This document shows positions 1-11,694 of a DNA stretch of 64,000 nt, piece after piece. The DNA comes from Deinococcus aerius. GTDB lineage: Bacteria > Deinococcota > Deinococci > Deinococcales > Deinococcaceae. Position numbers and translations under genes: made by a program. Under the pieces are notes generated by a model that was not told the DNA's origin, searched no databases, and worked only from the letters and a program-made list of their open reading frames with translations. Location of the stretch: NCBI RefSeq assembly GCF_002897375.1, contig NZ_BFAG01000004.1, positions 21,001 to 85,000 of the forward strand. Direction: 5' to 3'. Every line of letters begins with the position of its first letter. Position 1 is the stretch's first letter.

Positions 1-99
1 CTCCCTGCGCCACTGCGCCCCCCGCACCATGTATACATCCTGTGTCACTTTTGCATTTCACCAGATCTGGCAGGGCTTCCTCTCAACGAGGAACACCAG

Positions 100-1068
100 T
101 CACGACGCCTCACCCCCGCTTGGCGGCTCGCCCGCCTCCTCGCCCGGGGACTTGTGGAAGGCGGCGCCCAGCTTCCGCACGTCCTCGTGGATCAGGGTGG
201 TGTTCAGCGAGACGGCGGCGAGCATGCCGCTCGCGGCGGCGCTCATGACGTACTGGGGGGCGCCCGTCATGTCGCCCGCCGCCCACACGCCGCGCACGCT
301 CGTCATGCCGTGCTCGTTCACGACCACCCGGCTCTTCCCGTTCAGCTCGCACCCCAGGGCGGCGGGCAGGGTGCTGTTCTGGACCTGGGTGGGGTTCAGG
401 AAGATGGCGTGCAGCGTGATCTGCTCGCCCCCGCGAAACTTCACCCGCACCGTGTCCTGCCCCCCCAAGCGCAGGATGGGCGCCGTGTGGACCCGGACGT
501 TCAGCCGCCGCAGGTCCTCCCGCTGCTCGTCCGTCAACTCGTCGGGGCCGTCGGTGAGCAGCACGACCCGGTGGGACCACGCCCGCACGCTCAGGGCGAG
601 GTGGTGGCCCTCCTGCCCGGACCCCAGCACGCCCAGGAGATGTTCGCGGTTGGGCCAGCCGTCGCAGTACGGGCAGTGGTGGACGGTGTGGCCCCAGCGT
701 TCGCGCAGGCCGGGCACGTTGGGCAGCACGTCGCGCACCCCCGTGGCGAGCAGCAACCGCCGGGCCCGCACCCAGCCGCCGTCGTGCCGCACCGCGAACC
801 CGTCCGGGAGACAGCGGGCCTCGCGGGCCATGTCGGGACACACGGTCACCGGGTAGGGCTCCAGGTCCGCCAGCCCCAGCGTCTTGAGCCCGGTGGGGGG
901 AGTTCCGTCCCGGGTAAAAACGCCGTGGGCGGCAGTCGCCTTGGCATTGCGGGGGGGTCCGCCATCGAGGAGCAGCACCCGCCGCCCCGCGCCTCCCAGC
1001 ACGAGCGCGGCGTTGAGTCCGGCCGGACCAGCACCCACCACAACAGCGTCAAATTCCTGCATGTTCAC
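100..1068 (-). CDS. Thioredoxin reductase-like FAD/NAD(P) oxidoreductase
   Basis: A 322-residue cytoplasmic flavoprotein of the two-dinucleotide-binding-domain disulfide reductase class. The N-terminus has the FAD-binding GAGPAG motif at about residues 12-17. A CPYC pair (Cys132, Cys135) sits where thioredoxin reductases carry their redox-active CxxC, and a second nucleotide-binding stretch (LGSGQEG) follows. The C-terminal GVWAAGDMTG is the FAD-contacting GD motif. The length is normal for the family. The GTG start overlaps the stop of the upstream SDR gene as GTGA, so it is the last gene of a minus-strand operon. The CxxC suggests a disulfide substrate, but a paralogue with another partner is possible; the true trxB may lie elsewhere. 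Confidence 0.88.
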   Translation of the reverse strand: MNMQEFDAVVVGAGPAGLNAALVLGGAGRRVLLLDGGPPRNAKATAAHGVFTRDGTPPTGLKTLGLADLEPYPVTVCPDMAREARCLPDGFAVRHDGGWVRARRLLLATGVRDVLPNVPGLRERWGHTVHHCPYCDGWPNREHLLGVLGSGQEGHHLALSVRAWSHRVVLLTDGPDELTDEQREDLRRLNVRVHTAPILRLGGQDTVRVKFRGGEQITLHAIFLNPTQVQNSTLPAALGCELNGKSRVVVNEHGMTSVRGVWAAGDMTGAPQYVMSAAASGMLAAVSLNTTLIHEDVRKLGAAFHKSPGEEAGEPPSGGEAS

Positions 1069-1766
1069 GCTCCCCGGGGGCCGGGACGCACGCTCACGTC
1101 CGGGAGGGTGGCGTCGCGGGGGGCGTCCAGCACGAAGCGAATGGTGGCGGCGACCGTCGCGGGGTCAATAAAGTCTGCCGGGTCGTACTCCCCGCCCTCC
1201 TGCGCGCGGACCTTCTGCTGCATGGGGGTGGCGGTGCGGCCCGGGTACACGGTGGAGACGCGGACCCCGTGCGGGGCCTCCTCGTCCCTGAGCGCGTCGG
1301 CCAATGCCCGCAGGGCGAACTTGCTCGCCGCGTAGCTCGCCCAGCCGGGGTTGGCCCGCAGCCCCGCCCCGCTGTTGACAAAGACGAGGGTGCCGCGTTC
1401 CGCCCGCACCGTGGGCAGGAGAACTCTGGTCAGGGCGGCGGGGGCGACCACGTTCACCGCGAGGGTGTGCGTCCAGACCTCGGGCGGCTGTTCGGCCACC
1501 GCGCCGAGTTCGACGACGCCCGCGTTGTGGACCACGTTCGTCACGCGGCCCAGCCCCGCCACCGCTTCCCCGAACGTCCCGGGCCGGGTGAGATCCAGCA
1601 CGAGGGGCCTGGCACCGCCCACCTCGGAACACAACGCCGAGAGCCGCCCCTCGTCCCGCCCCTGGAGGATGAGGTCGTGCGTGCCCGCCAGCGCCCGCGC
1701 GAGCGCCGCGCCGATCCCGCCCGCCGCCCCGGTGATGAGCGTCACGGGTCTTGCCGAATCCGTCAT
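1065..1766 (-). CDS. Short-chain dehydrogenase/reductase (SDR)
   Basis: A 233-residue classical SDR. The N-terminal TGAAGGIG motif binds NAD(P), NNAG is replaced by the similar HNAG, and the catalytic SYAASK stretch supplies Tyr and Lys. The substrate cannot be read from sequence. The start is supported by TAGCCT six bases upstream, the leaderless -10 layout seen across this window. That hexamer begins inside the TAG stop codon of the preceding pyrophosphatase-like gene, so this gene and the next one may have their own promoter inside the operon. Confidence 0.88.
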   Translation of the reverse strand: MTDSARPVTLITGAAGGIGAALARALAGTHDLILQGRDEGRLSALCSEVGGARPLVLDLTRPGTFGEAVAGLGRVTNVVHNAGVVELGAVAEQPPEVWTHTLAVNVVAPAALTRVLLPTVRAERGTLVFVNSGAGLRANPGWASYAASKFALRALADALRDEEAPHGVRVSTVYPGRTATPMQQKVRAQEGGEYDPADFIDPATVAATIRFVLDAPRDATLPDVSVRPGPRGA

Positions 1767-1775
1767 TCGCGGAGG

Positions 1776-2120
1776 CTAACGCACCAGGCGCGACCGGAAA
1801 TGCTGTTCCTGAAACCAAATGGCCTTCATGATCTCTGCATCCGACGGGCGCGGGCCCGGGCGGACGACGATGAGCTTGTCCTCCACGTCGTCCTCACGCA
1901 GGATGACCGCCGTGACCACGCCCTCCGCCTCGCGCACGGGCACCTCCCAGCCGAGGAGGTAGGCGTCTATGGGCTGGCCGTCGCCGCCCAGCGTGCCGGG
2001 CACCTCGCCGTAGTTCACCGGGTACACCAGGTCCGGCCAACGGGGGTGGACGCTTCCCAGCGGGCGGTCCACCACCACGCGGACGGTCTGCCCCAGGAAT
2101 GGGGTCAGGTCAGGTTTCAC
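1776..2120 (-). CDS. Inorganic pyrophosphatase-like protein
   Basis: A 114-residue protein. Residues near 33-52 (YPVNYGEVPG, then DGQPIDAYLLG) match the PPase fold: the YPxNYG stretch and the metal-binding DGxPxDA loop. It is much shorter than the roughly 175 residues of a typical family I soluble pyrophosphatase, so it represents the compact branch of this superfamily; hydrolysis of pyrophosphate is inferred, not shown. The start is GTG with no clear Shine-Dalgarno. It lies 12 bases after the lipoprotein gene in the same operon. Confidence 0.72.
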   Translation of the reverse strand: MKPDLTPFLGQTVRVVVDRPLGSVHPRWPDLVYPVNYGEVPGTLGGDGQPIDAYLLGWEVPVREAEGVVTAVILREDDVEDKLIVVRPGPRPSDAEIMKAIWFQEQHFRSRLVR

Positions 2121-2132
2121 GGCCCGGGCCGC

Positions 2133-2651
2133 TCAGAACCTCGCGCGGGCCTTCATGCTCGTCAGGCGGAGCTGTTCGCCCGTCAGGCTGTCCCCGCGCA
2201 CCGCCCGCACCCCGAAGTAGCCGTGCCCGGCCCTGCCCGCCTCGTCGAGCGCCGGGCCGGAGAGGGTGAAGCCCTTGCTCGCCCCCGGCTGGAGCGAGAT
2301 GGTCCCGATGGCCTGGGCGCTCTCCCCCGCCGGGTCGCAGGCCGCGACATCGGCGGTGAGGTCCTGGCAGCCGGGGGGCATGCTGGTCCGCACGTACACG
2401 GCCACCTCGCTCAGGTTGCCGGTCAGCGCCGTGTACCTCGCGTCGCCGGAGATGCTGAGGCCCTGGAGGATCTTGGGGATGGACGCGCCCCCGAAGGCAT
2501 CCTGGCGCACGTAGATGACCCGGCCCCGCGAGGCGGCGCTGGACTGGAGGTCCAGGGTCACGTCGGGGATGTTGACGGGCGGGGTGGGGATCACGCCGCA
2601 CGCGGAGAGGGTCAGGGCAGCGGCGAGTCCGGTGAGCAATGTGCGGTTCAA
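2133..2651 (-). CDS. Small predicted lipoprotein of unknown function
   Basis: A 172-residue protein with a signal peptide ending in the lipobox LSAC (Cys at about residue 18), so it should be exported and lipid-anchored. The rest is probably beta-rich, with no family I recognise. The start is TTG, overlapping the stop of the upstream SDR as TTGA. An AGGAGG Shine-Dalgarno seven bases before it, inside the upstream gene, fixes the start and indicates coupled translation. Confidence 0.75.
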   Translation of the reverse strand: MNRTLLTGLAAALTLSACGVIPTPPVNIPDVTLDLQSSAASRGRVIYVRQDAFGGASIPKILQGLSISGDARYTALTGNLSEVAVYVRTSMPPGCQDLTADVAACDPAGESAQAIGTISLQPGASKGFTLSGPALDEAGRAGHGYFGVRAVRGDSLTGEQLRLTSMKARARF

Positions 2652-3352
2652 AACACGACCTCCTGGGTTACGGGATGGAGCACCACTTCGTCAATGCGGG
2701 CATGGGGAGGGGCGGAAAGGGCGTACATGACAGCGGCGGCCACGTCGGCGGGGGGCAACCGGGCGGCGCGGTCGGCCTCGCCGCGAACCCTGCCCCCAAA
2801 GGTGGTGTCCACCCTCCCCGGGCGGACCTCGGTGACGCGCAGGCCGTACGCCTGCCCCTCGAAGGCGAGCGCCCGGGTGACGGCCCGCCCCGCGTGCTTG
2901 CTGGCGGTGTAGAGGGCGCCGTTCGGGAAAGTCCGGTCCGACACGTCGCTCGTGACGTTCACGACCTGCGACCCCTCGCCCCGCGCGTGCCGCCCGCGGA
3001 AATGAGGGATCAGGGCGCGGGTCACGAGGAGCGTTCCGAGCACGTTCGTGTCCATCACGCGGCGGTACTCGGCCACGGTGATCTCCTCAACGGGGGCGAA
3101 GGAGCCGACCCCGGCGTTGTTCACCAGCGTGTCCACCCCGGCGCGCACGGCCACCCCCGCGAACGCACTCACGCTGGCCTCGTCGGTCACGTCCAGGGGA
3201 TGAACCTCCGCCCCCTCCAGACCTTCCACGTTCCTCGCCCCGGCGACCACCCGCGCGCCCCGGGCAAGCAGCGCCTCGACGACGGCGCGTCCGATGCCCC
3301 GGCTCGCCCCGGTCACCGCGACCACCCGGCCCACGAGGGTTTCCTCCGCCAC
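2648..3352 (-). CDS. Short-chain dehydrogenase/reductase (SDR)
   Basis: A 234-residue classical SDR with TGASRGIG near residue 13, VNNAG in the middle and the catalytic YTASK. A longer reading from an ATG at 3409 is unlikely because that would end two bases from the divergent gene. The GTG at 3352 is preceded at six bases by TACCTT, a leaderless -10. It is the first gene of the minus-strand operon that runs to position 100. The substrate is unknown. It is only distantly similar to the SDR at 1065. Confidence 0.87.
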   Translation of the reverse strand: MAEETLVGRVVAVTGASRGIGRAVVEALLARGARVVAGARNVEGLEGAEVHPLDVTDEASVSAFAGVAVRAGVDTLVNNAGVGSFAPVEEITVAEYRRVMDTNVLGTLLVTRALIPHFRGRHARGEGSQVVNVTSDVSDRTFPNGALYTASKHAGRAVTRALAFEGQAYGLRVTEVRPGRVDTTFGGRVRGEADRAARLPPADVAAAVMYALSAPPHARIDEVVLHPVTQEVVF

Positions 3353-3411
3353 GCGGGAAAGGTAGCAGCGGCCGTCCCACGAAACTCTGACAGCCGCGCT
3401 ACCCTGCACGG

Positions 3412-4599
<1,188 letters not shown>

Positions 4600-4654
4600 T
4601 ACGAACTTGCGGTGAGTCGAAGACGAGGGGCGAGCGGCGCGAGTGGCAAAGAAG

Positions 4655-4721
4655 ACCGACTGGCTCTGATTCCAGACCATCCGGGAAAGCGCCGTAAGGT
4701 CTTCCATCGCCGCCAGTCGGT
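4655..4721. repeat. 10-bp inverted repeat with long loop
   Basis: ACCGACTGGC at 4655-4664 is matched by GCCAGTCGGT at 4712-4721, a perfect 10-bp stem with a 47-base spacer. It lies between the convergent methyltransferase and Crp genes, where a shared terminator would be expected, although no long T tract follows. Confidence 0.5.
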
Positions 4722-4746
4722 ATGAGGGGCTTTTCCCCGCGCCCCC

Positions 4747-5439
4747 TTACTCCGACTCCGCCGCCTCCAGCGAGACTTCCTCCAACGCTCCGGGGCTCAG
4801 CAGGGTCACCGTCTGGGCCGCGGCCCGCACGACGCCCTGCGCCTCCAGCTTCTTCAGGACTCTTGAAACCGTCTCGCGGCTGCTGCTCGTGCGGGCCATG
4901 ATGTCCGCCGTGCCCAGCGGCAGCACCTCGGGGTGGGGTACGCCCGCCGCCACGCGCTGCGCGTACAGGCTGGAGAACACGTGGGCGAGCGCGGCCTCGG
5001 TGTTCTGCCCGAAGGCGATGAGTTCATCGTTGAGCAGGGTGACCCGCCGGGCGAGCATCTCGGCGAGGTTCCACAGCACGCCGGGATGGCGGCGCAGGAT
5101 GAGTTCGAAGTGCTCGCGGTGCAGCATCAGCGTGCGGACCGGGGTGAGCGCCCGCACCGACGCGCTGCGGTCCTGGCGGGCCAGCACGGCGGTCTCGCCC
5201 ACGACCCCGGGGGCGTAGAGGTCGCCCAGCACCCGCTCGCGGCTGCCCAGGCTGACGCGGCTGACCCGCACCGCCCCCGACGTGATCAGGTGCAGCGCCT
5301 CGCCCGGGTCGTCCTGCGCCACGAGGAGTTCGCCCGGCGCGAAGCTCCGCTCGGTCACCACCTTCAGCGCCTCATGCAGGGCCTCCTCCGGGACGTTCTG
5401 GAAGAGGGGGGAGAGTTTCAGATCGTCCAGATGGGCCAT
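4747..5439 (-). CDS. Crp/Fnr family transcription regulator
   Basis: A 230-residue DNA-binding regulator. Residues 1-115 form a cyclic-nucleotide-binding beta barrel; the phosphate-binding cassette GETAVLARQDRSAS keeps the Glu and Arg-Ser that contact cyclic nucleotide in Crp. A long dimerisation helix follows, then a winged helix containing TSSSRETVSRVLKKLEAQG as the recognition helix region. No cysteine cluster for an iron-sulfur centre is visible, so it is Crp-like rather than Fnr-like. The start at MAHLDDLK is chosen because TAGCAT sits eight bases upstream. The regulon is not shown by sequence. Confidence 0.88.
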   Translation of the reverse strand: MAHLDDLKLSPLFQNVPEEALHEALKVVTERSFAPGELLVAQDDPGEALHLITSGAVRVSRVSLGSRERVLGDLYAPGVVGETAVLARQDRSASVRALTPVRTLMLHREHFELILRRHPGVLWNLAEMLARRVTLLNDELIAFGQNTEAALAHVFSSLYAQRVAAGVPHPEVLPLGTADIMARTSSSRETVSRVLKKLEAQGVVRAAAQTVTLLSPGALEEVSLEAAESE

Positions 5440-5700
5440 CGGGGCGCATGCTAGCGCCTGGTATGGGCCGTCATATGGGACGGGGGCCACGACGGGGCGG
5501 CCGCGTGCCGTGCCCAGAGTTCCGGGCCTCTTCCCGGCTGAGCAGCAGACAGGGGGACGGCGATGGGGGGGGTTCCCTCAGACATTGGGGGGAGAACCCC
5601 CAGATGTAAGAAAGTATTCAAATCTGACCGCCGAACATGGCTCGGGGAGGGTAGGTCACGCCGCGCCAGGCTGACCTGCCTCCTCCCCGAAAGGAGCAGC

Positions 5701-7008
5701 ATGAAGCCAAGAAGTCTCGTTCAGGGCGCCCTCGGCCTGTGTACGGCGGCGCTGATCGCGGGGTGTTCGCAGTCGCCGGGGACGCCAGCGGCGCAGGCGT
5801 ACCGTCCCGCCTACATCCTCCAGGTCCCTGTTACGGCGCAGGACACGACGCAGGAGCTGGAGGGGCGCTACGGCGGCAAGGTCGTGGAGCTGAACACCCA
5901 GGAGGGATACGCCGTCCTGGGGCTCGATCAGGCGGCGGCGAAGACCCAGAACCTGCGTGCCCAGGCGCTGGGCGACGGCCCTGTCGCCGAACCCAACCTC
6001 AACCAGTTCCAGGGAGGGGCATTGGCGTTGATGGCGGGAAGCCGGAGTATCTGGATGGGTGGTGAGTGGCAGGCGTGGGCTGGTGGATCACGTAGCATCT
6101 GGATGGGTGGTCAATACGCGCCCCTCGTCCAGAACACTCAATCCCTCCAACAGATCAAGCTGGAGAACGCCCAAAAACTCGCACCTAACCTTGCCGCGGG
6201 CGTGAAGGTCGCCGTGATCGACACGGGGATCGACCTGAACCACCCGGCCTTCGCGGGGGCGCTGGCACCGTCTACCGAGTGGAAGGACTTCTACGGCAAC
6301 GACAACCTGCCGCAGGAGGAAGGCATACTCGGCGTCGGCGGCTACGGCCACGGCACAGCGGTTGCCAGTATTATCTTGCAGGTCGCCCCCAAGGCCACGA
6401 TCCTGCCCCTGCGCGTCCTGGGTCCAAATGGTGAAGGCGATACCCTTCAGGTCGCCAACGCCATCAAGTACGCCGTTGCCCAGAAGGCGAGGGTTATCAA
6501 CCTGAGCTTGGGCAGCACCACCAAGTCAGACGCCGTGCAAAGCGCCATCCAGGCGGCCACGACCGCTGGTGTTCTCGTCGTGTCCTCGGCGGGCAACGAC
6601 AACACGCCCACCATCACCTACCCGGCGGTAACGGCCGACGACAAGGGGCCGTTGGGCGAGCGCAGCCTCAGCGTGGGCAGCGTCAACAGCCTTAACCTCA
6701 AGTCCTCGTTCTCCAACTATTCCCCCGACCTCGAACTCAGCGCCCCTGGCGAGAACATCTTCGCGGCGGGTCCCGGCAACCTGCTGGTGGCCTGGAGCGG
6801 CACCTCGATGGCCGCGCCCATGGCGGCCGGAGGTCTGGCGCTGGCCCTCGGTCAGACGCTGGCAGTGGACATCAAGGATGTCACCAGGAAAATGGCCGAG
6901 AACGGCTTCGACCTGTATAGCAGCGGCTTGAACTCCGCGTACAAGGACAAGCTGGGCAAGCGGCGCCTGGACCTGGAACTGTTCCTCAAAAGCACCATCA
7001 GGTACTGA
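5701..7008 (+). CDS. S8 family serine peptidase (subtilase), lipoprotein
   Basis: A 435-residue secreted protease. The signal peptide ends in LIAGC (Cys22), so it is lipid-anchored. An inhibitor-I9-like prodomain covers about residues 35-110. The catalytic domain has Asp174 (VIDTGID), His217 (YGHGTA), oxyanion Asn299 (SSAGND) and Ser369 (WSGTSMAAP), so the triad is intact. Between prodomain and catalytic domain the nonapeptide GSRSIWMGG occurs twice (113-121 and 129-137), encoded with different synonymous codons. AAGGAG lies just before the ATG. A perfect 12-bp terminator hairpin follows the gene. Confidence 0.93.
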   Translation: MKPRSLVQGALGLCTAALIAGCSQSPGTPAAQAYRPAYILQVPVTAQDTTQELEGRYGGKVVELNTQEGYAVLGLDQAAAKTQNLRAQALGDGPVAEPNLNQFQGGALALMAGSRSIWMGGEWQAWAGGSRSIWMGGQYAPLVQNTQSLQQIKLENAQKLAPNLAAGVKVAVIDTGIDLNHPAFAGALAPSTEWKDFYGNDNLPQEEGILGVGGYGHGTAVASIILQVAPKATILPLRVLGPNGEGDTLQVANAIKYAVAQKARVINLSLGSTTKSDAVQSAIQAATTAGVLVVSSAGNDNTPTITYPAVTADDKGPLGERSLSVGSVNSLNLKSSFSNYSPDLELSAPGENIFAAGPGNLLVAWSGTSMAAPMAAGGLALALGQTLAVDIKDVTRKMAENGFDLYSSGLNSAYKDKLGKRRLDLELFLKSTIRY

Positions 7009-7020
7009 GCACCAGGAGGA

Positions 7021-7050
7021 GCGAGGACGGGGAGAGTTCCCCGTCCTCGC
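7021..7050 (+). terminator. Intrinsic terminator after subtilase gene
   Basis: A perfect 12-bp stem (7021-7032 with 7039-7050) and a six-base loop, followed by CCTTGT. It begins 13 bases after the protease stop codon. Confidence 0.75.
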
Positions 7051-7093
7051 CCTTGTAAGAGCGCGGAAAGCCCCGAAGGGAAAACATGGGCGC

Positions 7094-9118
7094 GTGTCAG
7101 AGACCCTCGACGGTACGGGAAGCGTTGGTGATGCAGACCTCCGGGCGAGGGTGGACTCGTTGAATGAGGCGGCGTTTGCGCTCCTGAAGACGGACGATGC
7201 CCGCGTACTGGAGCTTGCTCAAACAGCCAACGAGCTGGCAAGCGGCACCTATCTAAACGGCGCTGCACGAGCTCAACTTGTTCAGGGCCTAGCTCATTCA
7301 GAGCGTGGCGATAATGAACTTGCCTTGCAATACCTACAAAAATCCTTACTAGGTTTTCAAATCGCTTTTGACCGAAAGGGACAAGGGGAGGCTTTAGAGG
7401 CTCTTGGGCGTATCCAACTCAAGTTGGGAGAAATATCCTCAGCAGAAAAACATCTTCATCTAGCACTTGAGTTAATTCAAGAAGATGGTCTTATAAAAGC
7501 ACAAGTCCTTAATTTGATGGCAGGAGTGCATCACAGAAACGGTAACTATTTATTATCCCTATCATTTCTCGAAAAATCACTTAAGATTCACGAAGCTCTA
7601 AATAACGAGTCGCAAACAGCAAACGTCCTCGCTAATATAGGCATCCTACATACAAGTCTAGGCAATTACTCAGATGCACTCTCAAATTTAACTCATGCTC
7701 ACAGAATATTGAGAGACGGTGGGCACGGTGAATTTACACAAGGAATAATACTGCTTAACCTAGGCCATCTATACTTATATATGAATGAGCCTTTGAAATC
7801 AATTCCTCACTTTCAGGAAGCCCTGCGCTTAGCAGATCAGCGCAACGATCGCCTAACGGTGTTAACAGCAACCTTGAACATTGGCGTAGCACGAAACCAA
7901 GCCGGAAGCTACATCGACGCAGAGCCTGCCTTCCGAGATGCCCTTAACATCTCCCGCGAGATTCAATACCGTCCCGGTGAGGTTTCTGCCCTCGATGGCC
8001 TGGGCAATATTCTTGCTCAGCGCGGTCAGTTGCATGAGGCCGCCGCCGCCCACGCCGAGGCCGCCGCCATCGCCCAGGAGATCGAGGACCTGGAGGGCGA
8101 ACTCGACGCCCTCAACCACCTGGGACAGGTGCAGGCGGAGCTGGGGGACTTTCCCGCCGCCCTCGCCTCGCTGGAGCGGGCGCTGACGCTGGCGCGGGAG
8201 GCCGACCACAAGAAGACCGTGTACGAGGCCCACCGCGCCCTGGCAGGCGTGTACAAGCGGGCGGGCGATTTCGAGCGGGCACTGCACCACCACGAGCAGT
8301 ACCACGAGGCCGAGCGGGCGCTGTTCAACGAGGAGAGTGACAAGAAGACGCGCGAGCTGAGCGCGCAGTTCGACGTGGAGCGCGCCCGCCACGAGGCCGA
8401 GGTGCAGCGCCTGCAACGCGAGATGGCCGAGACGGCGCGCGAGGAGGCCGAGGCCCTGGTCCGGGAGCGCACCCACGAGCTGGAGCAGGCGCAGGTCGAG
8501 ATCGTCACCCGGCTGGCGGTGGCGGCCGAGTACCGCGACGACCTGACGGGCGAGCATACCTGGCGGGTGGGGCATGTCAGCGCCCTCATCGCGCGCGAGC
8601 TGGGCCTGCCCGAGGGGGACGTGGCCCTGCTGCGAATCGCGGCGCGGCTCCACGACGTGGGCAAGATCGGCATTCCTGACGCCATCCTGCTCAAGCCGGG
8701 GAAATTTACCCCCGAGGAGCAGGAGCGCATGAAGGCGCATACCCTGATCGGCGCGCGCATTCTCTCGGGCGGGCACTCGCGCCTGCTCCGCATGGCCGAG
8801 GAGATCGCCCTCTCGCACCACGAGCGTTGGGACGGCGGCGGCTACCCGCTGGGCAAGGCCGGGCACAACATCCCGGTGACCGGGCGCATCGTGTCGGTCG
8901 CGGACGTGTTCGACGCCCTGACGAGCGAGCGGCCCTACAAGCAGGCGTGGACCCAGGGCGACGCGCTGGCGGAGCTGCGGCGGCAGGCCGGCACCCAGTT
9001 CGACCCCGAGGTTGTGGAGGCCGCCGTGCGGGTCTTTACCCGGGAAGACTTCCCCCGCCTGATGCGCGCCGAGGCAGAAAGCGCTGCCAGGGCTAAACCC
9101 GCTGTCCCCTCGCCCTGA
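7094..9118 (+). CDS. TPR-repeat protein with C-terminal HD-GYP domain
   Basis: A 674-residue cytoplasmic signalling protein. Residues about 10-400 are tandem tetratricopeptide repeats, 400-470 a charged coiled coil, and 470-660 an HD-GYP phosphodiesterase domain with the HD pair in [10 protein letters not shown], then [11 protein letters not shown] and [12 protein letters not shown]. All signature residues of active HD-GYP enzymes, which hydrolyse cyclic-di-GMP, are present. The start is GTG. The 5' third (about 7250-7990) is clearly AT-richer, with A/T-ending codons, while the rest matches the local high GC. This points to replacement of the TPR part by recombination. The TPR region probably senses a protein or small-molecule partner. 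Confidence 0.9.
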   Translation: MSETLDGTGSVGDADLRARVDSLNEAAFALLKTDDARVLELAQTANELASGTYLNGAARAQLVQGLAHSERGDNELALQYLQKSLLGFQIAFDRKGQGEALEALGRIQLKLGEISSAEKHLHLALELIQEDGLIKAQVLNLMAGVHHRNGNYLLSLSFLEKSLKIHEALNNESQTANVLANIGILHTSLGNYSDALSNLTHAHRILRDGGHGEFTQGIILLNLGHLYLYMNEPLKSIPHFQEALRLADQRNDRLTVLTATLNIGVARNQAGSYIDAEPAFRDALNISREIQYRPGEVSALDGLGNILAQRGQLHEAAAAHAEAAAIAQEIEDLEGELDALNHLGQVQAELGDFPAALASLERALTLAREADHKKTVYEAHRALAGVYKRAGDFERALHHHEQYHEAERALFNEESDKKTRELSAQFDVERARHEAEVQRLQREMAETAREEAEALVRERTHELEQAQVEIVTRLAVAAEYRDDLTGEHTWRVGHVSALIARELGLPEGDVALLRIAARLHDVGKIGIPDAILLKPGKFTPEEQERMKAHTLIGARILSGGHSRLLRMAEEIALSHHERWDGGGYPLGKAGHNIPVTGRIVSVADVFDALTSERPYKQAWTQGDALAELRRQAGTQFDPEVVEAAVRVFTREDFPRLMRAEAESAARAKPAVPSP

Positions 9119-9152
9119 GCGGGAGCAGACGGGCTGCGCTACAGTGCCCCGC

Positions 9153-9857
<705 letters not shown>

Positions 9858-9907
9858 CCCACAGTTCTTTGCCGCCAGCAAGCACTGGAGCACCAGACAG
9901 AAGACGT

Positions 9908-9976
9908 GTCACCCTGAGCGAAGCGAGGGGTCCCTCAGTTGACGCTGTGGGATGCTTCGCTTCGCTCAGCATGACC
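9908..9976 (+). repeat. Palindromic dispersed repeat, family B, copy 1
   Basis: A 69-base element whose ends form a near-perfect inverted repeat: GTCACCCTGAGCGAAGCGA at the left and the complement of GTCATGCTGAGCGAAGCGA at the right. A diverged second copy in the opposite orientation lies at 43059-43129. It resembles small noncoding REP or MITE-like elements. Confidence 0.7.
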
Positions 9977-10010
9977 CGGTTCCTTCGTCCAATGCCCTGG
10001 CCTTCCTCCC

Positions 10011-11123
10011 TCACCACCCCGCCCGCGCGTACACGTCGGGCAGGGTGGGCGTCAGGCCGAATTCGCGCGCCGCGCGCTGGGGCCAGTGGGGGTCGCGCAG
10101 GAAGGCGCGGGCCAGGGCGATCAGGTCGGCGCTCCCCTCCGCCAGGACCTCCTCGGCCTGGGCGGGCGTGTCGATCATGCCGACGGCCATCACCCGGAGG
10201 TCGGGCACCTCCTGCCGGACGCGGGCCGCGAAGGGCACCTGGTACAGCGGCCCGGGGGTGATCTGCTGGGCGGGGGTCAGGCCGCCACTGCTCACGTCGA
10301 GCACGTCCACCCCCTCAAAGCGCAGCAGGCCCGCGAGGGCCACGGTCTGGTCCACGTCCCAGCCCCCGGGGGCCCAGTCGGTCGCGCTGACGCGCACGAA
10401 GAGCGGGAGGTGCATGGGCCATACCGCCCGGACCGCGCGCACGACCTCCAGCAGGAAACGGACCCGGTTCTCGAAGGCGCCGCCGTACTCGTCGGTGCGG
10501 GTGTTCGCCAGCGGCGAGAGGAATTGGTGCAGCAGGTAACCGTGCGCGGCGTGGATCTCAATCACGTCGAAGCCCGCGATCTGTGCCCGCCGGGCCGCCG
10601 CCGCAAAGTCGGAGGTGACGCGCCGGATGTCGTCCACCGTCATGCCGACGGGGTGCGGGAAAACGGCGTTGTAGGGGTCCTCGGTCGGGCCGATCACCTG
10701 CCACCCCCCCGCCTCGGGCGGCACCACGCCGCGCCCGCGCCACGGGGCGTAGGTGCTCGCCTTGCGGCCCGCGTGCGCGAGTTGCACGCCGATCAGCCCG
10801 CCGTAGCGGTGAACGAAGTCGGTGATGTGCCCCAGCGGCACGATCTGCTCGTCGGCCCACAGCCCCAGGTCCTCGGGGCTGATGCGGCCCTCGGGCGAAA
10901 CGGCCGTGGCCTCGGTGAAGATCAGCCCCGCGCCGCCCAGCGCGAACTGCCCCAGGTGGGTGAGGTGAAAATCGTTCGCCATTCCACCCTGGGCGCTGTA
11001 CATGCACATGGGCGACACGACGGCACGGTTGGGCAGGGTCAGGCCCCGCAGTTTCAGCGGCGTGAAGAGCAGCGGGGAGGGTGTTCCCTCGCCGGTGGGG
11101 GTGGAGGAGGCCGTCTGCGTCAT
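10011..11123 (-). CDS. NADH:flavin oxidoreductase, Old Yellow Enzyme family (YqjM-like)
   Basis: A 370-residue FMN-dependent TIM-barrel ene-reductase. The N-terminal SPMCMYSA contains the redox-tuning Cys of the YqjM class. HAGRKAS is the substrate-binding region, HAAHGYLLHQFLSPLANTR the middle barrel motif, and ADLIALARAFLRDP the C-terminal phosphate-binding strand. These enzymes reduce activated C=C bonds with NAD(P)H. Length is slightly above YqjM (338). The start at 11123 is chosen because TAGATT lies seven bases upstream, giving a leaderless mRNA divergent from the GNAT gene. Confidence 0.92.
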   Translation of the reverse strand: MTQTASSTPTGEGTPSPLLFTPLKLRGLTLPNRAVVSPMCMYSAQGGMANDFHLTHLGQFALGGAGLIFTEATAVSPEGRISPEDLGLWADEQIVPLGHITDFVHRYGGLIGVQLAHAGRKASTYAPWRGRGVVPPEAGGWQVIGPTEDPYNAVFPHPVGMTVDDIRRVTSDFAAAARRAQIAGFDVIEIHAAHGYLLHQFLSPLANTRTDEYGGAFENRVRFLLEVVRAVRAVWPMHLPLFVRVSATDWAPGGWDVDQTVALAGLLRFEGVDVLDVSSGGLTPAQQITPGPLYQVPFAARVRQEVPDLRVMAVGMIDTPAQAEEVLAEGSADLIALARAFLRDPHWPQRAAREFGLTPTLPDVYARAGW

Positions 11124-11202
11124 GCCACCGAATCTAGCCAGCGGCCACCCCCCGCGCCAGATGGCGGACGCTTCATGAGGAGCGAGGGGGGAAACTGCGG
11201 CC

Positions 11203-11619
11203 ATGGAACTGCGTGACCATCTGGAGGGCACCCGGCCGGAGCAGTTGCAGGGCTTCTTCGAGGGCTGGCCGAACCCGCCGCGCCCAGAAACGCTGCACCG
11301 TCTCCTCGCCGCGTCGTACCGAATTTCACTGGCCGTTGAGGATGGGCGGGTGGTGGGCATCGCCCAGGCCATCAGCGACGGGGTCCTCACGGCCTTTATC
11401 CCCATGCTGGAAGTTCACGCCACCCACCGGGGAAGAGGCATCGGCTCGGCGCTCATCCGGCACCTGCTCGCCCAACTTGGCCACCTGTATGCCGTGGACC
11501 TGAGCTGCGACTACAACCTCGTGCCCTTTTACGAACGCCTGGACTTTCGGAGGGCCAATGCAATGGTGCTGCGAAACTACGCCCGGCAAAGCGGGGAGTC
11601 ACCCACAAGTCCCAGTTAG
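11203..11619 (+). CDS. GNAT family N-acetyltransferase
   Basis: A 138-residue single-domain acetyltransferase. The acetyl-CoA pyrophosphate-binding motif A is seen in HRGRGIGSALIRHLL near residue 73, and the C-terminal YERLDFRR fits the YxxxGF position of the fold. The substrate is unknown. It stands alone, divergent from the OYE gene and followed by a dispersed repeat. Confidence 0.82.
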   Translation: MELRDHLEGTRPEQLQGFFEGWPNPPRPETLHRLLAASYRISLAVEDGRVVGIAQAISDGVLTAFIPMLEVHATHRGRGIGSALIRHLLAQLGHLYAVDLSCDYNLVPFYERLDFRRANAMVLRNYARQSGESPTSPS

Positions 11620-11694
11620 GAAGGAGGGGATGTTAAGAGGGTGCAGCAGGTGCCTCTCGTGGCCTGCGGTTTTCCCCCTGCGGCGCCCAGCTAT

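Noticed and set aside
1..49. Possible minus-strand gene start (GTG at about 45-47 reading MTQDVYMVRG)
   Set aside because: Only about 16 codons are visible and no ribosome site or -10 is seen.
4600..4746. A small gene between the methyltransferase and Crp genes
   Set aside because: No frame with a usable start; the region is explained by an inverted repeat.
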